64,000 nucleotides of DNA from Acidimicrobiia bacterium (GTDB lineage Bacteria > Actinomycetota > Acidimicrobiia > Acidimicrobiales > Bin134), in NCBI GenBank assembly GCA_009842675.1, contig VYEX01000002.1, positions 88,018 to 152,017 of the forward strand, given 5' to 3'. Below the pieces are notes generated by a model. The model made no database searches. It worked only from the letters and a program-made list of their open reading frames with translations, and was not told the origin of the DNA. Numbering within the stretch: the stretch's first letter is position 1; the number at the start of each line of letters is the position of its first letter. The translations under genes were made by a program, and so were the position numbers. Positions 29,765 through 38,987 of the stretch are shown one piece after another.

Positions 29765-30553
29765 GTGGTTGAGGAGCCCCTTGGCGGGGGGATAGCCAAC
29801 GCTGGGCAGGTGGTCCGAGTAGGTCCGCATGTTCTACGACCGTCCAGTCCATACTCAGATTCGATCCACACTTTTCTTCGGGCGGTGAGGCGGGCCGGAT
29901 TTGAGGGCGCTCCCGAACCGGTCGGCATTGATGGCGATGGCCGCGAGCGCTTGGTCTTCATTGATGGCGAGGTTCCAATACCGCCTTATCCGGAGTGGAG
30001 CCAGTCCGACAGCGCGCTGGCATCTACGGCTGAACTGCTGCGGGGCCTGCATGACGCCGCTAAGGGATTCGACCCCCGGGATCTCATGTGGAACGACGGC
30101 CTGGCTGACCCTGAGGGCGGGGTGATCGTATGCCACAACGACGTGTGCCTGGAGAACGTTGTATTTCGTGATGGCGTTGCCGTTGCGCTGCTCGACTTCG
30201 AGTTCGCGGCACCGGGACGCCCCATCTACGACCTGGCCTGCCTGGCCCGCTTATGCGTGCCGATCGACAACGACTTCGACCAAGCCCGCCTCGGGTGGCA
30301 GCCGGCCGACCGGCCGGAGCGGCTGCGGTTGGTAGCCGACGCCTACGGCCTGGACCGGGACGGCCGGAAGGATCTGCTGGCCATCATGGAAGCCGCCCTC
30401 ACCCGCGCCGAAGAGTTCATCTGGCGCAGAGTGGAATCGGGCGACCCCAACTTCGTCGAGATGTGGAACCGGACCGATGGCGCTGACCGCTATCACCGCC
30501 GACGACGCTGGTGGAACGACAACCACCATCAATTCGCTACCGCCCTCCGCTAA
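29765..30553 (+). CDS. Aminoglycoside phosphotransferase (APH)-family kinase-like protein
   Basis: CHNDVCLENVVFRDGVAVALLDFEFAAPGRPIYDLACLARL (HxDxxxxN...DFE). GTG at 29765 is the likely start. Confidence 0.8.
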   Translation: MVEEPLGGGIANAGQVVRVGPHVLRPSSPYSDSIHTFLRAVRRAGFEGAPEPVGIDGDGRERLVFIDGEVPIPPYPEWSQSDSALASTAELLRGLHDAAKGFDPRDLMWNDGLADPEGGVIVCHNDVCLENVVFRDGVAVALLDFEFAAPGRPIYDLACLARLCVPIDNDFDQARLGWQPADRPERLRLVADAYGLDRDGRKDLLAIMEAALTRAEEFIWRRVESGDPNFVEMWNRTDGADRYHRRRRWWNDNHHQFATALR

Positions 30554-30580
30554 AGACCCATTCCACGGTTCGGGCTCTTT

Positions 30581-31417
30581 CTAGATGGGGCGGTGGCCGC
30601 CGGGGTAGGGGGCGGTGCCGTCGAGGGTCATGACGGTGCGGTTCAGCTCGTCGAGGAGGGGGAGGCTGGACAGGACCTGGCCGCAGCGGTCGATGGGGCA
30701 GTCGCAGAGGGCCACGGCCGCCTCCACCATGGCCTCCATCGACTCGATTTGGTCGGGTCGCAGAATGCCGCCCACCAGCTCGTCGGCGCCCTCGGACAAC
30801 ACGGCGGCCAGCGGCTCGATGGTGTTGATGCGGATGTTGCGGGGATGCAGCTCCACCGCCCACGCGCTGGTCATACGGTTGAGGGCCGCTTTAGTGGTGC
30901 CATAGAACCCGAAGACGCCCTTGACCCCGTCGGCGGGGAAGGGCGGGCCGACGGCCAAGTTGGCGGTGGCGCTGGACAGGTTGACGATCCATCCCTCTCC
31001 CGCGGACTCCATATCGGGCAAAACTGCCTCGATGAGATCGTGAGGGGCGAGCAGGTTGACTTCCAACATCAGGCGACGCCGCTTCAGCGGGTAGCCGTTC
31101 ATCGGCTGGTAGATGGCCGCGGCGGCGTTGTTGACCAAAATGTCGATGGGGCCTAGAGCTTCCCGAGCCTGGGGGACGATGGCAGCCCGGCTGTCGGCGT
31201 CGCCTAGATCGGCCTGGATGGCGAGGTGGGTGCCCGAGTAGGCATTGAGCTCAGCCAGGGTTTCATTGAGCGAGCCGGGCAGGGTGGGGTGGGCGTCCAG
31301 CGTGCGGGCGGTGATGGCCACGTTGGCGCCTTCGGCGGCCAGCCGCTGGGCGATACCCCGGCCTATGCCTCGGCTGGCTCCGGTGACGATGGCGTTCTTG
31401 CCCTCGAATCGCTTCAT
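30581..31417 (-). CDS. Short-chain dehydrogenase/reductase
   Basis: MKRFEGKNAIVTGASRGIGRGIAQRLAAEGANVAITAR; FYGTTKAALNRMTSAWAVE. Confidence 0.92.
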   Translation of the reverse strand: MKRFEGKNAIVTGASRGIGRGIAQRLAAEGANVAITARTLDAHPTLPGSLNETLAELNAYSGTHLAIQADLGDADSRAAIVPQAREALGPIDILVNNAAAAIYQPMNGYPLKRRRLMLEVNLLAPHDLIEAVLPDMESAGEGWIVNLSSATANLAVGPPFPADGVKGVFGFYGTTKAALNRMTSAWAVELHPRNIRINTIEPLAAVLSEGADELVGGILRPDQIESMEAMVEAAVALCDCPIDRCGQVLSSLPLLDELNRTVMTLDGTAPYPGGHRPI

Positions 31418-31509
31418 GGCCAGCATCCTAAGTTCACAGGGTTTCCCCTCTCCCAGCCAGGGCCCTACAACTGCTCCCTTCAATGGCGTCGGAGCTAGGG
31501 TCGCCACTC

Positions 31510-31980
31510 ATGTTGAGCGAAGGTAAGAGGGCTCCGGAGTTCACTGCACCCGATCAGGACGGCAATGACCTGTCGCTGGCCGACTTGCGGGGCAATTGGG
31601 TGGCGTTTTGGTGGTACCCGAAAGCGTCCACCAAGGGTTGAACCATCCAGGGAAGGGGATTCCGTGATCGAATCTCCGAGTTTGAGGCCCTCGGAGCCGT
31701 GGTGGTGGGGGCATCGTTCGACTCTGTCGAGGATCAGAAGGGATTCGTAGACGGCGAGGGCTTCCCGTTTGCGCTCATTTCCGATCCCGACCGAGCCGTG
31801 GGTCGGGCCTACGACGCTGAGCGGGCTGAGGGCGAGCCCTATTACGAGCACGGGCTGCCCCGACGGATCAGCTACCTGATCTCACCGGACGGCACAGTGG
31901 CCAAGTCCTACGACCTGGAGGGTCAGGATCTGGACCAGCACGCCGCCGAGATCATCGCTGACATTAGGGCTCTCAGTTAA
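31510..31980 (+). CDS. Peroxiredoxin (Bcp/AhpC-TSA type) selenoprotein, Sec at the peroxidatic position (residue 44)
   Basis: MLSEGKRAPEFTAPDQDGNDLSLADLRGNWVAFWWYPKASTKG-U-TIQGRGFRDRISEFEALGAVVVGASFDSVEDQKGFVDGEGFPFALISDPDRAVGRAYD... One in-frame TGA (31639-31641) exactly where Bcp-like Prx carry YPKADTPGCT. Frame is continuous on both sides. Confidence 0.92.
31645..31668 (+). promoter_or_regulatory. Candidate bacterial SECIS hairpin 3' of the Prx UGA
   Basis: ATC-c-A-g-GGAA-[GGGGA]-TTCC-g-T-GAT: imperfect stem with a G-rich apical loop, starting 3 nt after the TGA. Confidence 0.35.
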
Positions 31981-32023
31981 GCGTTGAGCTAGGGGTTGCC
32001 TCCCTGGGGTTCCCTAGAGGCAG

Positions 32024-32965
32024 CTAGAACTCGATCACCCATCGGCCGCGGGTGCCGCCGGCTTCCAGGCGGGCGTGGGCTTCCGAGGCGTTCTCCATGG
32101 GTACGGTGCCAGCCACCCGCAGAGAGACTTGCCCGTCTTCGGCTTGCTGGCGCAAGCGGTCGAGCTTGGCTTGCTCCTTGGCGTAGTCGAACACCCACGT
32201 GGCGTGGAATTGGATGCCCCGCTCGCCGTTGCCCGGCCATCCCCGCACTGAGGCGAAGCCTCCGCCGTCGCGCACTGCGGCCACCAGCGGATCCATTTGC
32301 ACCGATCCATCGGCCAGACCGTCCACCCCGTCGGGAGCGTGCTTTCGGATGCGGTCGGCCACGTCGTCGCCCCGGCGCACGATCACATCAGCGCCGAACG
32401 AGGCCACCAGATCCTCGTCGGCCTCGGAGGAATCGGCGATCACCCGCAGGCCGTCAGCTTTGGCCAGCTCCACCATGTAGCCGCCGTAGCACCCTGCCGC
32501 CCCGGTCACCGCCAGGGTCTGGCCGGGCTGGAGGGCGAGCTGGTCGAGGCTGAGCCGGGCGGTGAGGCCGTTCATGGGCAGGGTGCTGGCCTCGGCAAAC
32601 GACGATCCCGCTGGCATCCGGGCCACCGACTCCGCCGGCAAGGCCACATACTCCGAATAGGCCCCGTGGGAGCCTCGGGGCAACACCATGGCCATCACCT
32701 GGTCGCCCTCTTGCAGATCGGTGTCGGCGCCTTCGCCGATCTGGTCCAGCACCCCGGCCACGTCCATGCCCGGCACATAGGGCGGCGGCCCGGTCTTGGC
32801 CTGCTGCTCGGCTCTGGTACCGGCCCGCACATGGGTGTCGGTGGGGCTGACCGCGGTGGCCCGCACCCGGATCCGCACTTGGCCGGGGCCGGCTTCTGGA
32901 GTGGGTAGCTCCACCACCTCCAGTGCCTCCGGCCCGCCGTACTCGATGACTCCAACTGCTCGCAT
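32024..32965 (-). CDS. Zinc-type alcohol dehydrogenase/quinone oxidoreductase (MDR)
   Basis: MRAVGVIEYGGPEALEVVELPTPEAGPGQVRIRVRATAVSPTDTHVRAG; LAVTGAAGCYGGYMVELAKADG. Confidence 0.92.
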   Translation of the reverse strand: MRAVGVIEYGGPEALEVVELPTPEAGPGQVRIRVRATAVSPTDTHVRAGTRAEQQAKTGPPPYVPGMDVAGVLDQIGEGADTDLQEGDQVMAMVLPRGSHGAYSEYVALPAESVARMPAGSSFAEASTLPMNGLTARLSLDQLALQPGQTLAVTGAAGCYGGYMVELAKADGLRVIADSSEADEDLVASFGADVIVRRGDDVADRIRKHAPDGVDGLADGSVQMDPLVAAVRDGGGFASVRGWPGNGERGIQFHATWVFDYAKEQAKLDRLRQQAEDGQVSLRVAGTVPMENASEAHARLEAGGTRGRWVIEF

Positions 32966-33004
32966 GGGCCGAGAGACTATCTACTGATCGTCATGCTGGG
33001 TGAC

Positions 33005-33871
33005 TCAGTCCCAGCAACGGACTTTGTTGTCATCGCGAAGTCCACACGCATGATTGAGCCCGGCGGAAAGAGCGATAAAGCGGTCGCCGGGAGGATCGAC
33101 AACTCCGCCGCGGCCCCAACACCGAACGGTCTGGTCGTCGCGGACGCCGCAGGTGTATCCGGCACCGGCTGCGATGGCGGTGTAGATGCTGAGCGGGGGA
33201 TCGGCCTGCCCATCGCTGTTGTCGCCCCAGCATTGGGCAATGCCGTCGTTGCCCAGGCCACACGCGTGGCTTGAGCCGACCGTGATCGCGCTGAAAGAGC
33301 TCTCAGGAGGAATCTCCCAGCCGTTGTCGCCCCAGCATTGGGCGGTGCCGTCGCCTCGCAGCCCGCAAGAGGCCGGACCCCAGCCCACGGAGATGGCGGT
33401 GAAGCGCCCTTCAGGCGGTTCTGCGGGGTCGGGGCCTCCCACGACGTTGCCCCAGCACTGAAGGGTGCCGCTGTTGTCTATACCGCACGACCGGCTTGCG
33501 CCCACGGAGATGGCGGTGAAGCGACCCTCGGGCGGATCCACACCTGCTTGGTAGTTGTCCTCCCAGCATTCGGCAGCACCGGTATCGCGAATCCCGCACG
33601 AGTAGCCGATTCCGGCGGAGATGGAGGTGAATTGGCCGCTGAGGTAGACGGCCCAGCCGGGGTTGTTCTCGTTGCCCCTCCAGCATTGGGCGGTGCCGTC
33701 TTCGCGGATGCCGCACGAATGATCTCCACCGGCGGCCACGGCGGTGAAGCGTCCCCCAGAGGCATCGGGTTCCTCGACGGAGCAGGCGGCCACCGAGACC
33801 GCGATCACCGCAAGGGTCAGCGCTAGACGGCCAGTTGTGACTCCACGGAGCAGCGCCTGCCTCTGTGACAC
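33005..33871 (-). CDS. RCC1-like repeat protein with lipoprotein-like signal
   Basis: Signal ALTLAVIAVSVAACS, then repeated FTAI(S/A)xGxxxSCGIRxDGTAQCWG units. Confidence 0.8.
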   Translation of the reverse strand: MSQRQALLRGVTTGRLALTLAVIAVSVAACSVEEPDASGGRFTAVAAGGDHSCGIREDGTAQCWRGNENNPGWAVYLSGQFTSISAGIGYSCGIRDTGAAECWEDNYQAGVDPPEGRFTAISVGASRSCGIDNSGTLQCWGNVVGGPDPAEPPEGRFTAISVGWGPASCGLRGDGTAQCWGDNGWEIPPESSFSAITVGSSHACGLGNDGIAQCWGDNSDGQADPPLSIYTAIAAGAGYTCGVRDDQTVRCWGRGGVVDPPGDRFIALSAGLNHACGLRDDNKVRCWD

Positions 33872-33875
33872 ACCA

Positions 33876-34703
33876 CTAGGAGGCCGAACGGGCGGCCACC
33901 ACGTCGGCGAAGTCGACGAACGAGCGAAGCGTGTGACCGCCGTCCACGGTGATGAACTGGCCGGTGGTGAAGCTCGACTCCGGCCCGGCCAGATAGCGGA
34001 TGGCCCAGGCGACGTCGTCAGGCCGGCCGATGCGCTGGAGGGGCTGCTGGTCGAGGTACTGGGCCACCACCGAGTCGTTATTCACCAAGCCCTGGGTGGT
34101 GTCGGTTGCGGTGAGACCAGGGCGCACCGCGTTGACCCGGACGCCGAGGCCCCCCAACTCGTCAGCGGCCACCCTGACCAGGGCGTCCACTCCGGCTTTG
34201 CCCGCGCAATAGGGGGCCAAGAAGCGACAGGACTGGATGGCCGACGTGGACGATACCGCCACGATTGAGCCGCCTCCGGCATCAGCCATGTGGCGCCCGG
34301 CGTGCTTGATCATGATGAACGGGACAACTACGTTGAAGCTGACAGTCTCGGCGACTTGCTCGGGTTCGTAGTCGAGGATGGCGGCCATTGCGCCACCACC
34401 GGGCACCGAGATCGCCATGTCGAGCCGACCGGTGGGCTCGGCGGCCAGCGCCACCGCGGCCTGGACATGGTCGCTGTCGGTGGCATCGCAGGCTGTCCAG
34501 CGGATCGAGCCGCCGGTGTCGGCAGCCAGCGGCCCGAGCTCGCTGGCAACCTCTTGGAGATGGCCCGCGCTACGGCTGGCGATCACCACGTGGGCCCCGT
34601 CGGCCACCAGCAGCCGGGCCGTGGATCGGCCGATGCCACCCGCACCCCCGGTAACCAGGGCGGCCATGCCAGCTAGCGGCCGGCTCTCAGACAAGTCGCT
34701 CAT
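33876..34703 (-). CDS. Short-chain dehydrogenase/reductase
   Basis: AALVTGGAGGIGRSTARLLVADGAHVVIASR; APYCAGKAGVDALVRVAADELGG; GQFITVDGGHTL. Confidence 0.92.
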   Translation of the reverse strand: MSDLSESRPLAGMAALVTGGAGGIGRSTARLLVADGAHVVIASRSAGHLQEVASELGPLAADTGGSIRWTACDATDSDHVQAAVALAAEPTGRLDMAISVPGGGAMAAILDYEPEQVAETVSFNVVVPFIMIKHAGRHMADAGGGSIVAVSSTSAIQSCRFLAPYCAGKAGVDALVRVAADELGGLGVRVNAVRPGLTATDTTQGLVNNDSVVAQYLDQQPLQRIGRPDDVAWAIRYLAGPESSFTTGQFITVDGGHTLRSFVDFADVVAARSAS

Positions 34704-35671
34704 ATCTCGGCCACTCCTTCGCGAACGACGGTACACAGCAGTTCGGCATGGCGGTGGGCCAAGTCGTCGGGCATGCCGGCGATGCTGGCCCAGCAATAGG
34801 CCTCCACCATGGGTATGCCTTCGGATAGGCGGCGCAAGTGCTCGATGGCTTCGTCGGGGGTGAGGACCTCCATCGGGGAGATGACCCCCATGGTGCTGCG
34901 CCGCTCCCGCAGTTTCTCCACCGTGAGCGGGCTGGGCGTCTTGCCGGACCCCGATGCCCCCGCGGCCCGGTAGGTGTTCAGCTGCCAGGCCAGGTGGGGG
35001 AGGATGCGCTCGTAGGCCTCCTCGGGGTCGTCAGCCACCACCATGCTCACCACCCCAGCCATATTGGCGATGCCCGGGTCGTGGCCAGCCTCGGCCAGTC
35101 CCTCGGTATAGGGCTCCAGCGACGCCTGGTTGATGGACAAAAGCCCGCATCCCAGCCGACCGGCTCGGCGGGCACCCTGGGGGCCGTTGTAGCCCAGCCA
35201 GATGGGGAAGGGATTCTGTACCGCTGGCGGGGTGACGACGCCCCCGTCCAGCAGCTCCCGCACCTCCCGCACCCGCTGATCGGTGGTGGTGTAGCGCTTG
35301 GAGAGATCGGCGCCGTAGGCCTCGAATTCGTCGAACACATAGCCCGCGCCCAGCCCTAGGTCGATCCGGCCGTTGCTGATCTGATCGGCCACCGCGGCCT
35401 CTTCGGCGATCTGGGGCGCCAAGCGCAGCGGGGCCAACAGCACTGCGGTGCCGATCCTGACCCGCTGGGTTCGTGCTGCTACTGCGGCGGCGAAAGTGAG
35501 GGGCTGGGGCAGGTAGCCGTCCTCGAAGAAGTGGTGTTCGCTGAGCCACACCGAGTCGGCCCCCCACTTCTCGGCTTGGACAGCCAGCTCTAGAGACTGC
35601 CGGTAAAAGTCGGGCCAGGGCTTTTGCCACTCCGGCGGGTTCCGCAGGTCCAGGTAGATGCCGATGCGCAT
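34700..35671 (-). CDS. LLM-class flavin-dependent oxidoreductase
   Basis: MRIGIYLDLRNPPEWQ...WGADSVWLSEHHFFEDGYLPQPLTFAAAVAARTQRVRIGTAVLLAPLR. ATGA overlap with the downstream SDR. Confidence 0.9.
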   Translation of the reverse strand: MRIGIYLDLRNPPEWQKPWPDFYRQSLELAVQAEKWGADSVWLSEHHFFEDGYLPQPLTFAAAVAARTQRVRIGTAVLLAPLRLAPQIAEEAAVADQISNGRIDLGLGAGYVFDEFEAYGADLSKRYTTTDQRVREVRELLDGGVVTPPAVQNPFPIWLGYNGPQGARRAGRLGCGLLSINQASLEPYTEGLAEAGHDPGIANMAGVVSMVVADDPEEAYERILPHLAWQLNTYRAAGASGSGKTPSPLTVEKLRERRSTMGVISPMEVLTPDEAIEHLRRLSEGIPMVEAYCWASIAGMPDDLAHRHAELLCTVVREGVAEI

Positions 35672-35699
35672 GCTGTGACCCTAACCCCCTGAATTGGGA

Positions 35700-36572
35700 C
35701 TACTCGTCCTGGGTGGCGTCAGGCATCCAGTCGGGCCAGTGGTCGGCCAGAGTGAGCGACCATTCCGGAGGGCGCTTCTCCAGGAAGGCTATGACCCCTT
35801 CGGTGGCGTCGGGCTGGCCCATGACGTGAAGGTGAATGCGGCGCTCCAGCTCGTTGATGATCCCTTGATCACCGGGCGAAGTGGTCCACAGCAGGCGCTT
35901 GCTGAGCGCCACCGACACCGGAGCGACGTTGACTGCGATGTCTTTGGCCGTCTCCATGGCGGCGGGCAGAACTTCGTCAGCAGGCAGAGCGGCGGTGGCT
36001 AAACCCATCTCTGCGGCCTCCTGACCGGTGTACATCTTGCCGGTGAGGAGAATCTCGATTGCCTTGGCGTGGCCCACGGTGCGGGGCAGGGTCCAGTGGG
36101 AGCGCAAGTCGGGAAGCACGCCCCGGCGATTCTGCACGATGCCCCAACGGGCATTGGAGGAGATATAGCGGATGTCGCATTGCAGAGCCATGGTCATGCC
36201 CAAGCCCACGGCGTGGCCGTTGATGGCGGCGATGACTGGCTTGCGAACGTCCCAGGGGTGGAACTCGAGGGGATCGGAGCGGAAGCCTTCGGCCTTGGGT
36301 GGGCCAAACACGCCCGGACCACCGGAGAAGTCGGCCCCCGCGCAAAAGGCCCGCCCCGCGCCGGTGATCACCACCGTCCGCACCTCCTCGTCGGCGTCGC
36401 AACGCCTCAGCGCATCGGCCAGCTCAGTGCCCATCAGGGTGCTGAAGGCGTTGAGCTTCTCGGGACGGTTCAGCGTGATCACCGCCACCCGGTCGTCCAC
36501 CGAATAGACAATGTCCTGGTAGCTATTGGGATCGCGGCTGCCGGGATCGTGGCCGTCTGGGTTGTCAGTCAC
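35700..36572 (-). CDS. Enoyl-CoA hydratase/isomerase family protein
   Basis: VVITGAGRAFCAGADFSGGPGVFG; AAINGHAVGLGMTMALQCDIRYIS. GTG start VTDNPDGHDPG. Confidence 0.92.
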   Translation of the reverse strand: MTDNPDGHDPGSRDPNSYQDIVYSVDDRVAVITLNRPEKLNAFSTLMGTELADALRRCDADEEVRTVVITGAGRAFCAGADFSGGPGVFGPPKAEGFRSDPLEFHPWDVRKPVIAAINGHAVGLGMTMALQCDIRYISSNARWGIVQNRRGVLPDLRSHWTLPRTVGHAKAIEILLTGKMYTGQEAAEMGLATAALPADEVLPAAMETAKDIAVNVAPVSVALSKRLLWTTSPGDQGIINELERRIHLHVMGQPDATEGVIAFLEKRPPEWSLTLADHWPDWMPDATQDE

Positions 36573-38935
36573 TGGTCCTGGTATCTCCTCAAGGCTCGGG
36601 GGATGGTGACCACCCCCATGCCGGCAATGGCTACGGCAGCGATGGTGGGGATCCATACCCAGGACGGGGGCATGTCCAGCTCGAAGAAATTCCGGGCCCA
36701 CGGCCACACCATCACGATCAGGTACGACCCGCCCATGGCCGCGGCCAATCCGATCTTCCACGGACGCAGCGGACGGCTGATCACCACCAAGATCACCAAC
36801 CCAACCCCCAGCAGGGTGAACGTGGCCACGGTGCGGGCCTCGGGCAGGGTGACATCCTCGTGACGTCGGGCGATCTCATAGACGAAGAATGATGCAACTG
36901 CGGCCAGCAACCCGGCTGGGACTGAAAACCGAAGCACCCTGCGCAAGAAACCGGGTCGAATCAGCTCGGTGCTGGGGGCCAGGGCCAAAAACAGGCCGGG
37001 CACGCCGATGGAGAAGGTGCCTACCAGAGTGAGATGACGAGGCAGGAACGGGTATTCCACGGTGAAGATCCCCACGAGCACGGTGAGCAGCACGGCGTAG
37101 GACGCCTTGGTCACGAACAGGTTGGCCACCCGCTCCACGTTGTTGATCACCTTGCGCCCTTGGGCCAACACCTCAGGCAGGGTGGCAAAGGAGTTGTCAA
37201 GCAGCACCAGCTGAGCCACGGCCCTAGTGGAGGCCGACCCGCTGCCCATGGCTATTCCCATGTCGGCGTTCTTGAGGGCCAGCACATCGTTCACACCGTC
37301 GCCGGTCATGGCCACGGTGTGGCCCCTCGACTGGAGTGCATCCACCATGGTCCGCTTCTGCTGGGGGGTCACCCGCCCGAACACTGCGTTATCAGCCAAC
37401 GCGGCGGCCATCTCGTCAATGTCGTCGGGCAGGTCTCGAGCGTCGAGGTTGGCGTCGGCATTGGGGATGCCGGCCCGTTTGGCTACCGCGGCCACCGTGG
37501 CGGTGTGGTCGCCGGAGATCACCTTGAGGTTCACCCCCTGTTCCCGGAAGAAGGCCAGGATCTCGGGCGCGTCAGGGCGGATGGTGTCTTCGAGCAGGAT
37601 TAGCGCAAGAGGGGTCCGGCTCTCGGGCAGCGTCTCGTCGGCCAGGGGCTCGGGGTTTCGGGCCAGCAACAGGGTGCGCCGCCCCGCTTCAGCGTGCCCA
37701 GCTACCCGGTTCATCACGTCGGGCAGGTCCCCGGCGATCACATCGGGGGCCCCAAAATAGAAGGCGCCGTGACTGCGGAACTCCATGGCCGACCACTTGC
37801 GGGCACTGGAGAACGGGGTGGTGGCCACCGGGGTCCAACTGCCGGTGTCATGGTCGGGAGCGGGATAGGCATCGCGCACGGCCAGCATGGTGGCGTTGGG
37901 GGCCTCGTCGGCGTGGGCCATGGCCCCCAGGGCGGTGGCGACCAGCGCGGGATCGACGCCGGGCAACGTCTCCACCTCGCCGAAGCTGATGTGGCCAGTG
38001 GTGATGGTGCCGGTCTTGTCCAGGCACAAGACGTCGGTGCGGGCCAACAGCTCCACGGTGGCCAGCTCCTTGGCCAGCGCCCGGCGGCGGGCCAAGGCAA
38101 TCACCCCGGCCACGAAGGAGAGGCTGGTGAGCAGCACCAGGCCGTCGGGGACCATGGCCACCGCGGCAGCCACCGTGCCCTGAAGAGCGTTCTGCCAACG
38201 GTCCTCGGTATCGAGCAGCACCAGAATCAGCAGCGCTGAGGCCGGGGGGATGATCACGATGAGCCAGCGCAGCACGGTGTCGATGCCCCGGCGCAGCTCG
38301 CTGTTGACCAGGGTGAAGCGGCGGGCCTCCTCCGACAGGGTGCTGGCGTATGACTCGGCGCCGATGCGAGTAGCCTGATAGCGGCCACTTCCCGCAGCCA
38401 CGAAGCTGCCCGACAGCAGCTCGTCGCCGGGTTCTTTTTCGATGGGATCGGCCTCGCCGGTGAGCAGCGACTCGTCGGCTTCGAGGCCGGAGGACGTGAG
38501 TACAGCTCCATCCACCACTACTTGGTCGCCGGGGGTCAACTCCAGCACGTCGTCGGCCACCACCTCGCTGACGCCGACTTCGGAGACCTCCCCGTCGCGG
38601 ACCACCCGGGCCTTGGGGGCGCTGAGCACCGCTAGTCTGTCCAGCTCTCTCTTGGCCCGGAGCTCTTGGGCCACGCCGATGACGGCATTGGACACGACTA
38701 CTCCGACGAACAGGCCGTCGCGGGGGAACCCAGCCACCAGGATGGCGGCGAACAATGCCAGCATGATTCCGTTCACTGGGGAGAACACATTGGCCCGGAG
38801 AATCTGGGGCAGCGTGCGCACGGGGGCGTCGGGCACCCGGTTGGTGCGTCCGGCAGCCACCCGTTCGGCCACTTGTTCGCTGGTGAGCCCCCGCGTCGGA
38901 TTGACTTTCGGAGGGTTGGCGGTGTCAGGAGCCAT
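36569..38935 (-). CDS. HAD-IC P-type ATPase, cation transporter (CtpE-like)
   Basis: LCLDKTGTITTGHI; TGEADPIEKEPGD; AMTGDGVNDVLALKNADMGIAMGSGS. Confidence 0.93.
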   Translation of the reverse strand: MAPDTANPPKVNPTRGLTSEQVAERVAAGRTNRVPDAPVRTLPQILRANVFSPVNGIMLALFAAILVAGFPRDGLFVGVVVSNAVIGVAQELRAKRELDRLAVLSAPKARVVRDGEVSEVGVSEVVADDVLELTPGDQVVVDGAVLTSSGLEADESLLTGEADPIEKEPGDELLSGSFVAAGSGRYQATRIGAESYASTLSEEARRFTLVNSELRRGIDTVLRWLIVIIPPASALLILVLLDTEDRWQNALQGTVAAAVAMVPDGLVLLTSLSFVAGVIALARRRALAKELATVELLARTDVLCLDKTGTITTGHISFGEVETLPGVDPALVATALGAMAHADEAPNATMLAVRDAYPAPDHDTGSWTPVATTPFSSARKWSAMEFRSHGAFYFGAPDVIAGDLPDVMNRVAGHAEAGRRTLLLARNPEPLADETLPESRTPLALILLEDTIRPDAPEILAFFREQGVNLKVISGDHTATVAAVAKRAGIPNADANLDARDLPDDIDEMAAALADNAVFGRVTPQQKRTMVDALQSRGHTVAMTGDGVNDVLALKNADMGIAMGSGSASTRAVAQLVLLDNSFATLPEVLAQGRKVINNVERVANLFVTKASYAVLLTVLVGIFTVEYPFLPRHLTLVGTFSIGVPGLFLALAPSTELIRPGFLRRVLRFSVPAGLLAAVASFFVYEIARRHEDVTLPEARTVATFTLLGVGLVILVVISRPLRPWKIGLAAAMGGSYLIVMVWPWARNFFELDMPPSWVWIPTIAAVAIAGMGVVTIPRALRRYQDQ

Positions 38936-38987
38936 CAGGCCTTGAAGTTATCGGCTCGGAATGAAGACAGGAGGACTCGCCATCTCA

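Noticed and set aside
33005-33010. TGA at the end of the RCC1-like gene as another Sec codon
   Set aside because: It is followed by only seven codons to a TAG and no redox-Cys position is expected there, so it is treated as a normal stop.
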